DNA of 52,950 bases from Terriglobia bacterium (lineage in GTDB: Bacteria; Acidobacteriota; Terriglobia; Bryobacterales; Bryobacteraceae). This document shows, one piece after another, positions 41,551 through 50,660 of this stretch. The stretch covers positions 1 through 52,950 of the forward strand of contig RGPS01000014.1 in NCBI GenBank assembly GCA_010084195.1, given 5' to 3'. Numbering within the stretch: the first letter of the stretch is position 1; each line of letters starts with the position of its first letter. The notes below the pieces were generated by a model that was not told the DNA's origin, did no database searches, and was given only the letters and a program-made list of their open reading frames with translations. The position numbers were made by a program, and so were the translations under genes.

Positions 41551-43956
41551 CTACTTCAAATACTTGTCGAACCAGGTAATTTCTTCCCACAGAACGTGCT
41601 CCATGGTTTCAATCCCCCGGTAACTGTGCGCCTCGCCTGGCAACATCACCAAACGAACGATCCCGCCGTTCCCTCTTACCGCCGAATACAGCCTTTCCGA
41701 TTGAATTGGGAAAGTCCCGGTATTATCGTCCGCCTCGCCGTGAATGAGCAAAATCGGCGTCTTGATCTTGTCCGCATACCAGAAGGGGGACATCTTCGTA
41801 TACACATCCGAAGCCTCCCAGAACGTCCGACGCTCCGCCTGAAAGCCAAACGGAGTCAGCGTCCGGTTGTACGCGCCGCTCTCCGCCACACCCGCCTTGA
41901 AGATATTCGTGTGGGCCAGCAGATTCGCGGTCATGAACGCGCCATAGCTGTGCCCAAACACGCCGATCTTTTCCCGGTCCGCAAACCCCATCTCCACGGC
42001 CTTATCAACAGCCGCCTGCGCGCCCATCTTCAACTGCTCCACGTAGGTGTTGTTCACGGTATCGGGATCGCCCACAATCGGAATCGCGGCATTGTCGATC
42101 ACGGCATACCCGTTCAGCACAAATAACTGGTGATAGTTGAGTTCCGGGAACGCCTGAGCCGCATGGCCGGTTACCTGACCAGCCGTGTCGTTGTCGCTGA
42201 ATTCATAGGGATACGCCCACATCACGGACGGAAGTTTTGTGCCCTGCTTGTAATCCGCCGGCAGATACAACGTGAATGACAACGGCACCCCATCGGCGCG
42301 CTTGTACGTGACCAACTGCTTCTTGATTCCCGCCGCCCCCGGCGTCGAACCTTTGAAGTTCGTCAGGGCTTTAACTGTTGAACCTGTACGAATAAAGTAA
42401 TTCGGCGGCTCGGTCGGGCTCTCCCGTTTCGTCAGCAGCCGCGAACCGGAATCATCCAGAACCGCTTCCACCACTTCGTACGCATCGGCTCCGGACTGAT
42501 AGACCCGCTCCCTCTTCCCCGTCGCCACATTGAACTTGTCGAGGAACGGATGATCTCCGGTCGGCGACGAACCCGCGCCCGACAACAAAATCTCATCGCC
42601 CGCCTGAATCACCTGCCGACGCCCGCGCGCCCCGCTCTTTCCCACCGGAGTGCCCGGGTTTTTGTACGCGTCCCGCTCATTCCGGCTGAATAGAACCTTC
42701 GCTTCACTGCCGGGCTGTTCCAGGTCGATCAACATCGTTCGGACCACACGGCTGGTCCGCTCGTAATCCTCAACCAGAGCCTTGCCTCCCACCAAAGGCT
42801 GCATCCCCTGGAAGCGGTTCTTCACCTTGAATACTTCCTGAGGTTCACCCTGAAACGGGGCTGCGTGCGACAGAATCCGGTCCCGATTGGGAACCTTCTC
42901 CCTCGGATTCCCGCCATCCAAAGCTTCCACCCACGTCAGGGTTGCCGACTTTTCCTGGAGCCAGTCGTACGACCTCGGCCCGGTCCGCACACCTGCCAAC
43001 GGAATTCTTTCCGCCAGAGGCTGACTCGCCAGCTTGTACTCCACTTTCGTCCCAGTCGCATCCCAAACTTCTACCTCCTGAGGGAACGACCCCGCCGGTA
43101 GTTGATACGAGTACGGCTTATGAAGGCGCGAAGTCAGGATATGTTTCTCGTCCGGTGACGGACGAACAATTGAGTAAATTCCAGGCTTCCCAAGCAGCCG
43201 GGACTTGCCCGTTACCGTATCCACATAAGCCAGTTGTGCGGTTGCGTAGTAGTCGAACAGGTCCTCATCATGCGGACTGGCCAGCAAATCTTCGTAGGTA
43301 GGAGCCGGACCAGCCTTACCCAAACTCTCCTGAACCTTGGGCCCCTTCGGAGCCGCAGGTTCTACCGGAGCCGGGCCACGATTTGCAGGGACCAGGTGCG
43401 CCAGAATCGTCTTGCTGTCGCCCAGCCATTCCACCGCGCCGCCGCCACCACCACCGCGCCCACCGCCGCCCGGACGGACGGTATTGACCACCACGCCGTC
43501 CAGACGCCGGGTCTGTCCGGTAGCCGTCGTGCCCAGCCAAAGTTCAATGCCCTTCGCTGTTGTATTCGTGAATGCAAACGTCTTGCCGTCCGGGCTCCAC
43601 ACAGGGGCGCCCAGCTTCGGTTCTTTCGGCAGAGAAACGGGAACATCCGCGCCGTCACTGAGGCGCTTAATCGCAAAGGAATGGTAACTGGGGGCCAGAT
43701 GGAGCCCGTTGGTGTTGGAGTCGATACGAATGCCTGCCAGCCGTAACATGGGCTGGGTGACTTCGGCGATTGAGGGATAGCGTACCGGCTGCAGCAGAAT
43801 TGCGTGGTCACGCGCGGGGCTCACCGTAATGGTTTGGGGGAGCGAAGCGTGGAGCGCATCCGCAACAGCTTTCGGAGGCTTCTGATAAGGGAACTCAGCG
43901 GTCAGAATGAGCGCGGAGGAGGTAACAAGAAGGATCGTTGCAGTTGTGCGGCGCAT
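41551..43956 (-). CDS. S9-family peptidase (glutamyl endopeptidase/prolyl oligopeptidase type)
   Basis: An 801-residue exported serine peptidase. A signal peptide (MRRTTATILLVTSSALILTA) is followed by a beta-propeller of about 500 residues and a C-terminal alpha/beta-hydrolase. The catalytic Ser670 is in 'FGHSYGAFMTANLLAH', Asp in 'IHGEADDNTGTF' and His777 in 'PGEAHSYRGIE'. 'SGAYNRTLTPFGFQAERRTF' is typical of the S9D branch that includes chloroplast glutamyl endopeptidase. A Gly-rich stretch 'RPGGGGRGGGGGGAVEW' is unusual but in frame. It lies 13 bases after the MbfA-like gene and is followed by a hairpin. Confidence 0.92.
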   Translation of the reverse strand: MRRTTATILLVTSSALILTAEFPYQKPPKAVADALHASLPQTITVSPARDHAILLQPVRYPSIAEVTQPMLRLAGIRIDSNTNGLHLAPSYHSFAIKRLSDGADVPVSLPKEPKLGAPVWSPDGKTFAFTNTTAKGIELWLGTTATGQTRRLDGVVVNTVRPGGGGRGGGGGGAVEWLGDSKTILAHLVPANRGPAPVEPAAPKGPKVQESLGKAGPAPTYEDLLASPHDEDLFDYYATAQLAYVDTVTGKSRLLGKPGIYSIVRPSPDEKHILTSRLHKPYSYQLPAGSFPQEVEVWDATGTKVEYKLASQPLAERIPLAGVRTGPRSYDWLQEKSATLTWVEALDGGNPREKVPNRDRILSHAAPFQGEPQEVFKVKNRFQGMQPLVGGKALVEDYERTSRVVRTMLIDLEQPGSEAKVLFSRNERDAYKNPGTPVGKSGARGRRQVIQAGDEILLSGAGSSPTGDHPFLDKFNVATGKRERVYQSGADAYEVVEAVLDDSGSRLLTKRESPTEPPNYFIRTGSTVKALTNFKGSTPGAAGIKKQLVTYKRADGVPLSFTLYLPADYKQGTKLPSVMWAYPYEFSDNDTAGQVTGHAAQAFPELNYHQLFVLNGYAVIDNAAIPIVGDPDTVNNTYVEQLKMGAQAAVDKAVEMGFADREKIGVFGHSYGAFMTANLLAHTNIFKAGVAESGAYNRTLTPFGFQAERRTFWEASDVYTKMSPFWYADKIKTPILLIHGEADDNTGTFPIQSERLYSAVRGNGGIVRLVMLPGEAHSYRGIETMEHVLWEEITWFDKYLK

Positions 43957-43969
43957 GCTCGATTTTACG

Positions 43970-44926
43970 TCATGAATTGCCGATCAGCACTCCTGTGAGA
44001 AAAACCAAGGCTCCCCCCAACCCCACCTGGAACGCTGCTGCCAGCGGGGGCGTGTCCATGTACTTGTAGCGAATCCACGTAATCACGGCGAGTTCCGCCA
44101 GTGTCACCCCTACTGCAGCCCCCGTTGCCACGCGGAAATCGTGAATCAAAAATGGCAGCGTATGCCCAATGCCGCCGATGGTCGTCATCAGGCCACAAAC
44201 CAGCCCGCGGAACCATGGCTGACCCCGCCCGGTTAAACTGCCGTCATCCGACAGAGCTTCCGCGAAGCCCATGCTGATGCCGGCTCCCAACGACGCTGCG
44301 ATTCCCACCAGGAACGCGTTCCAGCTGTTCTGCGTCGCAAACGCCGCGGCAAACACCGGGGCGAGCGTCGATACCGAGCCATCCATCAGCCCGGCAAGTC
44401 CCGGCTGTACGATCTGCAGGACAAACAGCTTGCGATTCGCCGCCTCTTCCTGCTCTTTAACGTCCCCGCCGAGTTCGGTTTTCTCCAACTCCCCGGCGCG
44501 GTGCTCATGCGACCGCTCTTCCTGGGCCAGATCGTTCAGCAGTTGCTTAATACTGGCGTCCTGGGTCCGTGACGCGACCTTTTCGTAGAACCGGCGTGTC
44601 TCGATTTCCATGGTGGCAGCCTGCGCGCGCACGGCTTCCAGGTTCAGGGGCTGCTGCAGCCAGATCGGATTCCGCTGCACGAACCCCTTCACATCCTGCT
44701 TGCGGATGAGGGGTATGTGCTCGCCAAACTTGGAGCGGTAGAGCTCAATCAGACGTCGGCGATGGTCTGATTCCTCCGCGCGCATCCCGTCAAACACCGC
44801 TGCTGACGCCGGGAAATTCTGCCGCAGGCCCTCGGCATAATCGCCGAAAATCCGCTCGTCCTCTTCTTCCAGAGAGATCGCCAGGGCCAGAGCTTCGCGC
44901 TCTGTCAGGCTGTCAAAAGTGCGCAT
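43970..44926 (-). CDS. mbfA: MbfA-like protein: ferritin-like domain fused to VIT1/CCC1 iron transporter
   Basis: A 318-residue membrane protein. The N-terminal part (residues 1-160) is a rubrerythrin/ferritin-like di-iron bundle with 'SLEEEDERIFGDYAE', 'MRAEESDHRRRLIELY', 'ATMEIETRRFYEKV' and 'LAQEERSHEHRAGE' supplying the Glu/His ligands. The C-terminal part is a VIT1/CCC1-type transporter with about five helices ('VSTLAPVFAAAFATQNSWNA', 'GIAASLGAGISMGFAEALSD'). MbfA proteins export iron and protect against iron and peroxide stress. It is 41 bases after the EgtD-like gene and 13 before the peptidase gene. Confidence 0.9.
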   Translation of the reverse strand: MRTFDSLTEREALALAISLEEEDERIFGDYAEGLRQNFPASAAVFDGMRAEESDHRRRLIELYRSKFGEHIPLIRKQDVKGFVQRNPIWLQQPLNLEAVRAQAATMEIETRRFYEKVASRTQDASIKQLLNDLAQEERSHEHRAGELEKTELGGDVKEQEEAANRKLFVLQIVQPGLAGLMDGSVSTLAPVFAAAFATQNSWNAFLVGIAASLGAGISMGFAEALSDDGSLTGRGQPWFRGLVCGLMTTIGGIGHTLPFLIHDFRVATGAAVGVTLAELAVITWIRYKYMDTPPLAAAFQVGLGGALVFLTGVLIGNS

Positions 44927-44967
44927 AACTCAATTGTGCAACGGCGCTGCTACTTCCTGATGCGAAG

Positions 44968-45888
44968 CTACGCCCGGATACAAACTGCCGTGATGAACCG
45001 TCCATCGGGACTATTCATCTCGCCCACTACACGCAACCCGGCATGTTCCGTCAGCAACCACCGGAACGCCTCTGCCGTGTACATGTAGCGGAAATTCAAC
45101 AGGATTCTCTCGCCGCGCGCCATAGGGACTTCTTTCCCGCCCGCCTGGAACCGCAGATCCCGGGCAGCCTGGAAACGGCGAGTCACCATATACAGCCCGT
45201 CCAGCCTGTCGTCCCGATTTTCTGCGAAATCCACCTGGCCGTCATCCGGAGTGACGCCTGCGGCCTCCAGTGGCGCGAAAACAAACCGTCGCTGCTCTTC
45301 ACGTGGGGGCAGCGCAGCGCCATCCCGCAAACGGGCATCGATGATCAGAATGTCGCCCTTCTGTACCACATCCGCAACCTGCTTAATCTGATCCATGGGA
45401 TCAAAGCCGCCCAGAGTGTTGCCGACCATCAGGAAAATTCGGGGGGCTTCGCTTACATCCGCCGCCAGCACCAGATGCATGTGGCTGGCGATATCGGCCT
45501 TGATTCCGAGGACTTCGACATCGTCGTCTTCCGCGCCGGCAACCGCCATTTCCAGCAGCGTCTGGCTTGCGTCCACGGGGAAGTACTTCACGTCGCGACC
45601 TGCCGCCACCAACGCTCGCAGAAACAACCGATCCTTCAGGCCCTCACCGGCCCCCAGACTGATCACGGGGACCTTGGCGCCGAAAGGTGCCGTCAGCCCC
45701 GCAGCTTTTGCCGCCAGTGACTCCCAGGTTGCGCGCAGGGAACCTTCCGAACGCTCCGACAGCTCTTTCCATCTTTTCACCGACAAGGGCGTCCAGTAGA
45801 AAAACTTCTCGGGCAGATCGCGGGCTTCCAGCGAATCTGCAAATTCCTGCGCAATCTCCGCTTCGGTGAGGAGAACTTCAATATTCAT
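44968..45888 (-). CDS. EgtD-like L-histidine N-alpha-methyltransferase family protein
   Basis: A 306-residue SAM-dependent methyltransferase of the Methyltransf_33 family. The SAM site is 'VPVISLGAGEGLKDRLFLRA', with 'YFPVDASQTLLEMAV' and 'IFLMVGNTLGGFDPMDQIK' following, as in EgtD. EgtD trimethylates histidine as the first step to ergothioneine, but no egtB gene is present here, so the substrate is uncertain. The C-terminus 'YTAEAFRWLLTEHAGLRVVG' is typical. It sits between a GNAT gene and the MbfA-like gene, in what looks like one stress-related operon. Confidence 0.82.
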   Translation of the reverse strand: MNIEVLLTEAEIAQEFADSLEARDLPEKFFYWTPLSVKRWKELSERSEGSLRATWESLAAKAAGLTAPFGAKVPVISLGAGEGLKDRLFLRALVAAGRDVKYFPVDASQTLLEMAVAGAEDDDVEVLGIKADIASHMHLVLAADVSEAPRIFLMVGNTLGGFDPMDQIKQVADVVQKGDILIIDARLRDGAALPPREEQRRFVFAPLEAAGVTPDDGQVDFAENRDDRLDGLYMVTRRFQAARDLRFQAGGKEVPMARGERILLNFRYMYTAEAFRWLLTEHAGLRVVGEMNSPDGRFITAVCIRA

Positions 45889-45908
45889 CTGTTCACCAGC
45901 TTAGCGCT

Positions 45909-46394
45909 TTAGTGGCTCCCCATAGCAGTCAGCGCATCTCCGGTCAGCCGGAAAACCGTCCACTCGTCCATGGGAACCGCCCCCAGTTTCTTGTAGAACC
46001 CAATGGAAGGCTCATTCCAGTCCAGTACCGACCACTCCACGCGACCGCACCCTCTTGCTACGGCCCGTCGCGCTATTTCGCGCAGCAGCGCCCCGCCGAT
46101 CCCCTTGCCTCGGGCTTCCGGCTTCACAAAAAGATCCTCCAGGAAGATGCCTGGCTTCGCCAAAAACGTGGAGTAGTTGGGGAAGAACAGGGCAAAACCC
46201 ACCCACTCTCCACCCAGCCTTGCCAGCAGGACTTCGGCACCCGGACGTTCTCCAAACAGCGTTTCGCGCAGCTGTTCTTCGGTGGCCGCCATGGCATGTT
46301 CCAGCTTTTCGTACTCGGCGAGGCCGCGGATCATTTCCAGGACCACACCCGCATGTTCGGCCTGCGCCGCCAGGATCTCAAGTTCAGAGGTCAT
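45909..46394 (-). CDS. GNAT-family N-acetyltransferase
   Basis: A 161-residue acetyltransferase from ATG 46394 ('MTSELEILAAQAEHAGVVLE'). The acetyl-CoA loop is 'VKPEARGKGIGGALLREIAR', after 'GIFLEDLFV', and the C-terminal 'EWSVLDWNEPSIGFYKKLGA' completes the fold. The pattern matches the spermidine/diamine N-acetyltransferase-like branch, but the substrate cannot be fixed from sequence. A longer frame upstream to 46850 overlaps the divergent radical SAM gene and is not real. It is 20 bases upstream of the EgtD-like gene. Confidence 0.88.
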   Translation of the reverse strand: MTSELEILAAQAEHAGVVLEMIRGLAEYEKLEHAMAATEEQLRETLFGERPGAEVLLARLGGEWVGFALFFPNYSTFLAKPGIFLEDLFVKPEARGKGIGGALLREIARRAVARGCGRVEWSVLDWNEPSIGFYKKLGAVPMDEWTVFRLTGDALTAMGSH

Positions 46395-46442
46395 CGCTGA
46401 CCAGTGTACTGCGGCACGAAAAGTGCAACTGGGTATGCTGCC

Positions 46443-47606
46443 ATGAGTGCAATAGCCCATTCCCACGCGGTCGCCCGCGATTTCTCCCGGTCTCCCATGA
46501 ACATCTACTGGGAAATGACCCAGGCCTGCGCTCTGGCCTGTCGCCACTGCCGTGCGGAAGCTATCTCCATGGCCCACCCTTCGGAACTTAACCACCAGCA
46601 GAGCCTGGACTTCCTTCGCCAGATCCCGGGTTTCGGCCAACCCTATCCCCAGCTCATCCTTACCGGCGGCGACCCTCTCGCCCGGACCGACCTCTACGAC
46701 CTGATCGATGAAGCCCGCAGCCTCGGCATCGGCACCTCCATCACCCCCGCCGCTACGCCCGCCCTGACCCGCGAAGTTCTGGTTCGCCTCAAGGAGCATG
46801 GTGTCGAAGGTCTTGGTCTTTCCCTTGATGGCTCTACCGCCGAACATCACGACTCCATAAGAGGTGTACCCGGCACCTTTGATCGCACCATGCAGGCTCT
46901 GAAAGGGGCTCAGGAACTGGAAATCCCCGTCCAGGTCAACACCCTGGCCTCAGCCGAAACTGCCGCCGATATGCCTGGCATCTACGAGGTGCTGAAGCCC
47001 TTCCATATTGCCCGCTGGAGCCTCTTTTTCCTGATCGCTGTTGGTCGCGGTAAAGTCCTGCAGCCCCTGACTCCCGAGGAAGGCGAAACACTCATGAAGT
47101 GGATTGACGCAACCGGCAGGCAGGCTGATTTTATCATCGCCACCACTGAAGCTCCTTCTTTCCGCCGCGTCGTTTTGGAACGCATGCGCTCTGAAGGGAT
47201 GACGGGTGAACAAATTCGCCAGTCCGGCACCACTCGCAGCTATGGCATTCGCGATGGCCATGGCATCATGTTCATCTCGAACACGGGCGATATCTGTCCC
47301 GCCGGCTTCCTGCCCCTGCCGGTCGGCAGCGTCCTGACCGACAATATTGTCGATATCTACCGTGACGCTCCGCTTTTCCGGCAACTCCACGACCCCACTC
47401 ACTTCGAAGATCGTTGTGGAGTCTGCGATTACCGGACCCTTTGTGGCGGCTCCAGGGCCAGAGCCTTTGCGGCCACGGGGAATCCCCTCGCGTCCGACCC
47501 CTTCTGTCAGTACGAACCCAAAATACCTGCGATAATTCGGGAAAGCAGGCCCTATGGCGACACAAGCCCTACCCCATCTCAGCGTTCAGCAGTATCTGGA
47601 AATTGA
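46443..47606 (+). CDS. Radical SAM/SPASM protein (TIGR04053-like)
   Basis: A 387-residue enzyme from ATG 46443. The radical SAM cluster is bound by 'QACALACRHCRAEAI', with 'ILTGGDPLARTDLYDLIDEA' and 'GLGLSLDGSTAEHHDSIRGV' as in the AdoMet barrel. A SPASM domain with extra iron-sulfur ligands ends the protein ('GDICPAGFLPLPVGSVLTDN', 'RCGVCDYRTLCGGSRARAFA', 'DPFCQYEP'). It resembles the TIGR04053 family, close to heme-d1 and peptide-modifying enzymes, with no proven role. No precursor peptide gene is obvious. The 3' end overlaps the Uma2 gene by 53 bases. Confidence 0.87.
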   Translation: MSAIAHSHAVARDFSRSPMNIYWEMTQACALACRHCRAEAISMAHPSELNHQQSLDFLRQIPGFGQPYPQLILTGGDPLARTDLYDLIDEARSLGIGTSITPAATPALTREVLVRLKEHGVEGLGLSLDGSTAEHHDSIRGVPGTFDRTMQALKGAQELEIPVQVNTLASAETAADMPGIYEVLKPFHIARWSLFFLIAVGRGKVLQPLTPEEGETLMKWIDATGRQADFIIATTEAPSFRRVVLERMRSEGMTGEQIRQSGTTRSYGIRDGHGIMFISNTGDICPAGFLPLPVGSVLTDNIVDIYRDAPLFRQLHDPTHFEDRCGVCDYRTLCGGSRARAFAATGNPLASDPFCQYEPKIPAIIRESRPYGDTSPTPSQRSAVSGN

Positions 47607-48138
47607 GCGTGCAGCCGAATTCCGCAGCGAGTATATTGACGGCCAAATGTACGCTATGGCAAGCGGTAGCCGCAACCACGCCCTGATCGCGATGGAGATC
47701 GGAGCCAGCTTGAATCGCCAACTCCGGGGCAAACCCTGTGCTGCGGCGGGAAGTGATCTCCGCCTCTACAGCAAGCAGGAGAAGACTCTCACATACCCCG
47801 ACACCGTTGTATTTTGCGAACCGGCCCAGTTCCTGGACGGCGACCGGGACACCCTTACCGATGCGACCGTGATCGTGGAAGTCCTCTCCAAATCAACACA
47901 GAATTATGACCGCGGGGACAAATTCCGCACCTATCGGACCCTTCCCTCGTTCGTCGAATACCTGCTGCTCGCCCAGAATGAAATCCGCGCGGAGCACCAC
48001 GTCCGCCAGCCCGATGGTACCTGGGTCTTCCGGGAATCCAAGGCGCCCGACACCCAGATCTACCTCGCCGCCATCGGCTGCACTCTCACCCTCGGCGAAC
48101 TTTACGAACGCGTCGAATTTCCCACAGCGCAGAACTAG
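47554..48138 (+). CDS. Uma2-family (putative restriction-like) endonuclease
   Basis: A 194-residue protein of the Uma2/DUF820 family with a PD-(D/E)XK nuclease fold. Motifs include 'LSVQQYLEIERAAEFRSEYI' with 'DGQMYAMASGSRNHALIAME', the presumed metal site in 'KTLTYPDTVVFCEPAQF' and 'ATVIVEVLSKSTQNYDRGDK'. Start ATG 47554 lies inside the radical SAM gene, an overlap of 53 bases. The family is common and often multi-copy in acidobacteria and cyanobacteria; its target is unknown. It converges with the LamG-like gene with a 4-base overlap. Confidence 0.88.
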   Translation: MATQALPHLSVQQYLEIERAAEFRSEYIDGQMYAMASGSRNHALIAMEIGASLNRQLRGKPCAAAGSDLRLYSKQEKTLTYPDTVVFCEPAQFLDGDRDTLTDATVIVEVLSKSTQNYDRGDKFRTYRTLPSFVEYLLLAQNEIRAEHHVRQPDGTWVFRESKAPDTQIYLAAIGCTLTLGELYERVEFPTAQN

Positions 48139-48782
48139 TTCTGCGCCTTCCAGAATTCCCCAAGCTTCAGGGGGCGCGGCGTCATTCGGGCCCGCAGGAC
48201 CGAGCCCTTAAAGTAATCGACTTTCGTGTAGCGGACGCCCACCGAGGTTCCGCCGGCGGTTTGGGGCAGCAACTTCACTGCGGCTGAACCCTCCAGCACG
48301 CCGTCTACGTAATTCCGCAGTTCGTGACCGTCGTATACCGTCGCCGCGTGGTACCACTTGTCCAGAGGGTGCAATTTTGACCGGTCCATCAGAGCCTTCG
48401 AATCGGCTCCGCCTTTTACGAAGCTGTCCAGGCACCACTGGTCTCCGATGACCCGGATCTCAAACAGCATCCGGTTGTCGGAACCCTCCTCCTGGAAGTG
48501 AAAGAACCTCTGCTCCGGCTTGCCCCCGGTTTCCGGGCGGAACACAACCTCCCAGGTCCATGTTTCTGCCCCGGCCAAAGGATGTACCTTCAAAAACAGG
48601 GCATCATCCACGCCATTGAACTGCACCGCCTTACCCTCTGGCGTGGCAATCACTTTCGGATGCCCCAGCACCGCAGCGGGGTTGCCAGCGATAGCTGTCA
48701 CGCTGTCAAACTTCCAGATCTTCTGAGGCGGGACCGCCGCCACCAGCACCATCACACAAACCGCACCAATGAGGAAACGCAT
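48135..48782 (-). CDS. Exported LamG/concanavalin-like lectin domain protein
   Basis: A 215-residue protein with a signal peptide (MRFLIGAVCVMVLVAAVPPQ). The mature part shows the LamG-type jelly-roll pattern: 'GKAVQFNGVDDALFLKVHPL', 'WTWEVVFRPETGG', 'MLFEIRVIGDQW', 'DKWYHAATVYDGHELRNYVD' and 'GTSVGVRYTKVDYFKGSVLR'. Such domains bind carbohydrate or act as carriers. It is the last gene of a leftward run beginning with cytochrome c, 24 bases after the TraB-like gene. No catalytic residues are visible. Confidence 0.78.
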   Translation of the reverse strand: MRFLIGAVCVMVLVAAVPPQKIWKFDSVTAIAGNPAAVLGHPKVIATPEGKAVQFNGVDDALFLKVHPLAGAETWTWEVVFRPETGGKPEQRFFHFQEEGSDNRMLFEIRVIGDQWCLDSFVKGGADSKALMDRSKLHPLDKWYHAATVYDGHELRNYVDGVLEGSAAVKLLPQTAGGTSVGVRYTKVDYFKGSVLRARMTPRPLKLGEFWKAQN

Positions 48783-48806
48783 GACCGCAATTCTGTCACA
48801 ACTGCA

Positions 48807-50660
48807 CTACCAGATGTAATCTTTCGCTGTCTCCCGCTTGTCGTAGCCATCCAGAACATGCACCACGCGTAATTTCTTCAACGTTGTCGGGGACAACTGG
48901 CCCACCGGCAGGTAGACAATCGTCCTCCCGAACCGATCTGCAATATTCCGGAAGACCGACCGTGGTGGTTTGGCTGCCGCATAGACGACGTACTTATGAA
49001 TCGAATAGTCGAGGCCGGCCAGCAAGAGTCTCTCCGCTTTGGTCTCGGCGAAATCATAATCCGGGTCCGCCCAGACGTCGTACATGCGCCTGGCCGGCAA
49101 ACTCATCAGAAACCCGCCATACTCGCCCCGGCCAATCCCGGGTCCCACCATATGATCAAAGGGTGGTGTCGAGAAGTAGGCCATATCGCTCTCGTTCTGG
49201 TGTTCGCCCAGCCAGGTGGTCGTGTAGCTGTACCGGGCGTCGCGTTCGCCATCGAAGATCACTATCACTGACCCGACATCGCCCTGCACCTTGCGCGAAT
49301 TCCGCACAAAAATTCTGCCCTCGTGCCAGTTGCGAATTGTCTCCCGAATATCCACGCCATCCAGAAGAGAAGTGGTAAACGGTTCCACTGTACTTCGTTC
49401 TTCTGACAGCATCCCCTTACCCTTTTTCTTCAGGAACCGGCCGAAATCCTCAATCTTCAGGTCTTCCGGCGGGTACGAGCAAATGCTCGCACCGTTTACG
49501 GCCGAGGCCCACTCTCCCGGGGTCTTCTCCTTCTTTCGTTTCTTCAGTCCCGGAACTGTCATTCGGCGCCGGGTACTCGGCAAACGCCGCCTGAGTCTGA
49601 GTTTCTGCGTATCAGTCCAGATCTCTTCGCCCGAGAGGTTCGCGGTCTCTACATCCGACTCTGTCTCCTGCCAGGAATACCGGCTCGCCGTCTCCCAAAC
49701 GTCCCAGGCGAAGTTCTCATCCACAATCGACCGGGCCGCAATGGTGATGTCAAAGAGCGACGCTGTCATGTCACCGTGAGCCACGGCCAGATTGCGGGTA
49801 TAGCGAGCCAACAGCCTCCGTTGCCAGTGCTGCATCGTCTCGCCCGTATTCACCTGCCAGGCCTCCGCTGCCTCGCGGAACAGGGCAAACTGTGCTCTGG
49901 GCCGGTCGATGCGTTCCCGGTCCGCCATGGTTTCCCGGAAACGCTCATAGCGCTCCTGCAGGTACGGGTATTCGCTGGTAATCTCGCCCAAACAATCCGG
50001 ATGGGGATTCAGCAAGCGGGGCATCTCACGGAACCGGGACTTCGGCTCCTCCTGCGGAGCCTCGAGGGCTTCGAGGACGGGGTCCAGCAGGTTCAGCGAG
50101 ATGACGACCAGAGTTTCCGCGAAAGGGTTAGATCCCTGCAACTTCCAGGCGATTCCGGCGGCAAATGCGGCAAGCTGCTCACTGCGTGGCTGGGGATGCA
50201 GACGCCACGCCTCGGTGTACTGTTCAAGCGAAATCGTTGTCAGAGCATAGGAATCCGGATAGGAGGCCCGCAGATGAGGTCGCTCCATGGAGTCCGGGTC
50301 AATGAACACAACTTCAGCCCCAATTTCGTGTGCCGACCGAATGGCTTCGATGAAGGGATCGGCCGGTTCCACAGGCACATAGACCCCTGAATCACTGTCC
50401 TCGTCCAGCGACCCCTTCGGCTTATAGACGTTGTCGCCGTAGACGATCACAGAGATCGCAGGCAAGCGCTTCACTGCCCGCAGAAACAGGCTCTCGAGGG
50501 TAGCCGGGAGCTCTACGGCCACCACCTGCGGGCGTTCCGCAAGTATCCGACGGCGAACTTCGGCGGCGAACTCCATCCGGCCCGCAACCACCGGAACCCA
50601 GGAGCACTTGCCGCGCCTCAGACTGAGGAGGTCAGGAAGCTGTTCTGGCGCGTCTGGCAT
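48807..50660 (-). CDS. Large protein with TraB-like N-terminal domain, MoxR partner
   Basis: A 617-residue cytoplasmic protein. Residues about 20-75 ('VPVVAGRMEFAAEVRRRILA', 'ERPQVVAVELPATLESLFLR') follow the TraB/PrgY-type pattern of a helix leading into 'PDVVAVELD'. The later 'EIGAEVVFIDPDSM' could be another strand of that fold. The middle has a very basic stretch near 365-390 ('RRRLPSTRRRMTVPGLKKRK'). The C-terminal part ('SVIVIFDGERDARYSYTTTW', 'GLDYSIHKYVVYAAAKPPRS') is unrecognised. There is no signal peptide and no membrane helix. It overlaps the MoxR-like gene by 29 bases, so the two should work together. Its function is unknown. Confidence 0.65.
   Translation of the reverse strand: MPDAPEQLPDLLSLRRGKCSWVPVVAGRMEFAAEVRRRILAERPQVVAVELPATLESLFLRAVKRLPAISVIVYGDNVYKPKGSLDEDSDSGVYVPVEPADPFIEAIRSAHEIGAEVVFIDPDSMERPHLRASYPDSYALTTISLEQYTEAWRLHPQPRSEQLAAFAAGIAWKLQGSNPFAETLVVISLNLLDPVLEALEAPQEEPKSRFREMPRLLNPHPDCLGEITSEYPYLQERYERFRETMADRERIDRPRAQFALFREAAEAWQVNTGETMQHWQRRLLARYTRNLAVAHGDMTASLFDITIAARSIVDENFAWDVWETASRYSWQETESDVETANLSGEEIWTDTQKLRLRRRLPSTRRRMTVPGLKKRKKEKTPGEWASAVNGASICSYPPEDLKIEDFGRFLKKKGKGMLSEERSTVEPFTTSLLDGVDIRETIRNWHEGRIFVRNSRKVQGDVGSVIVIFDGERDARYSYTTTWLGEHQNESDMAYFSTPPFDHMVGPGIGRGEYGGFLMSLPARRMYDVWADPDYDFAETKAERLLLAGLDYSIHKYVVYAAAKPPRSVFRNIADRFGRTIVYLPVGQLSPTTLKKLRVVHVLDGYDKRETAKDYIW

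Noticed and set aside
46395..46850. N-terminal extension of the GNAT acetyltransferase frame
   Set aside because: It overlaps the divergent radical SAM gene, and the GNAT domain begins exactly at ATG 46394.
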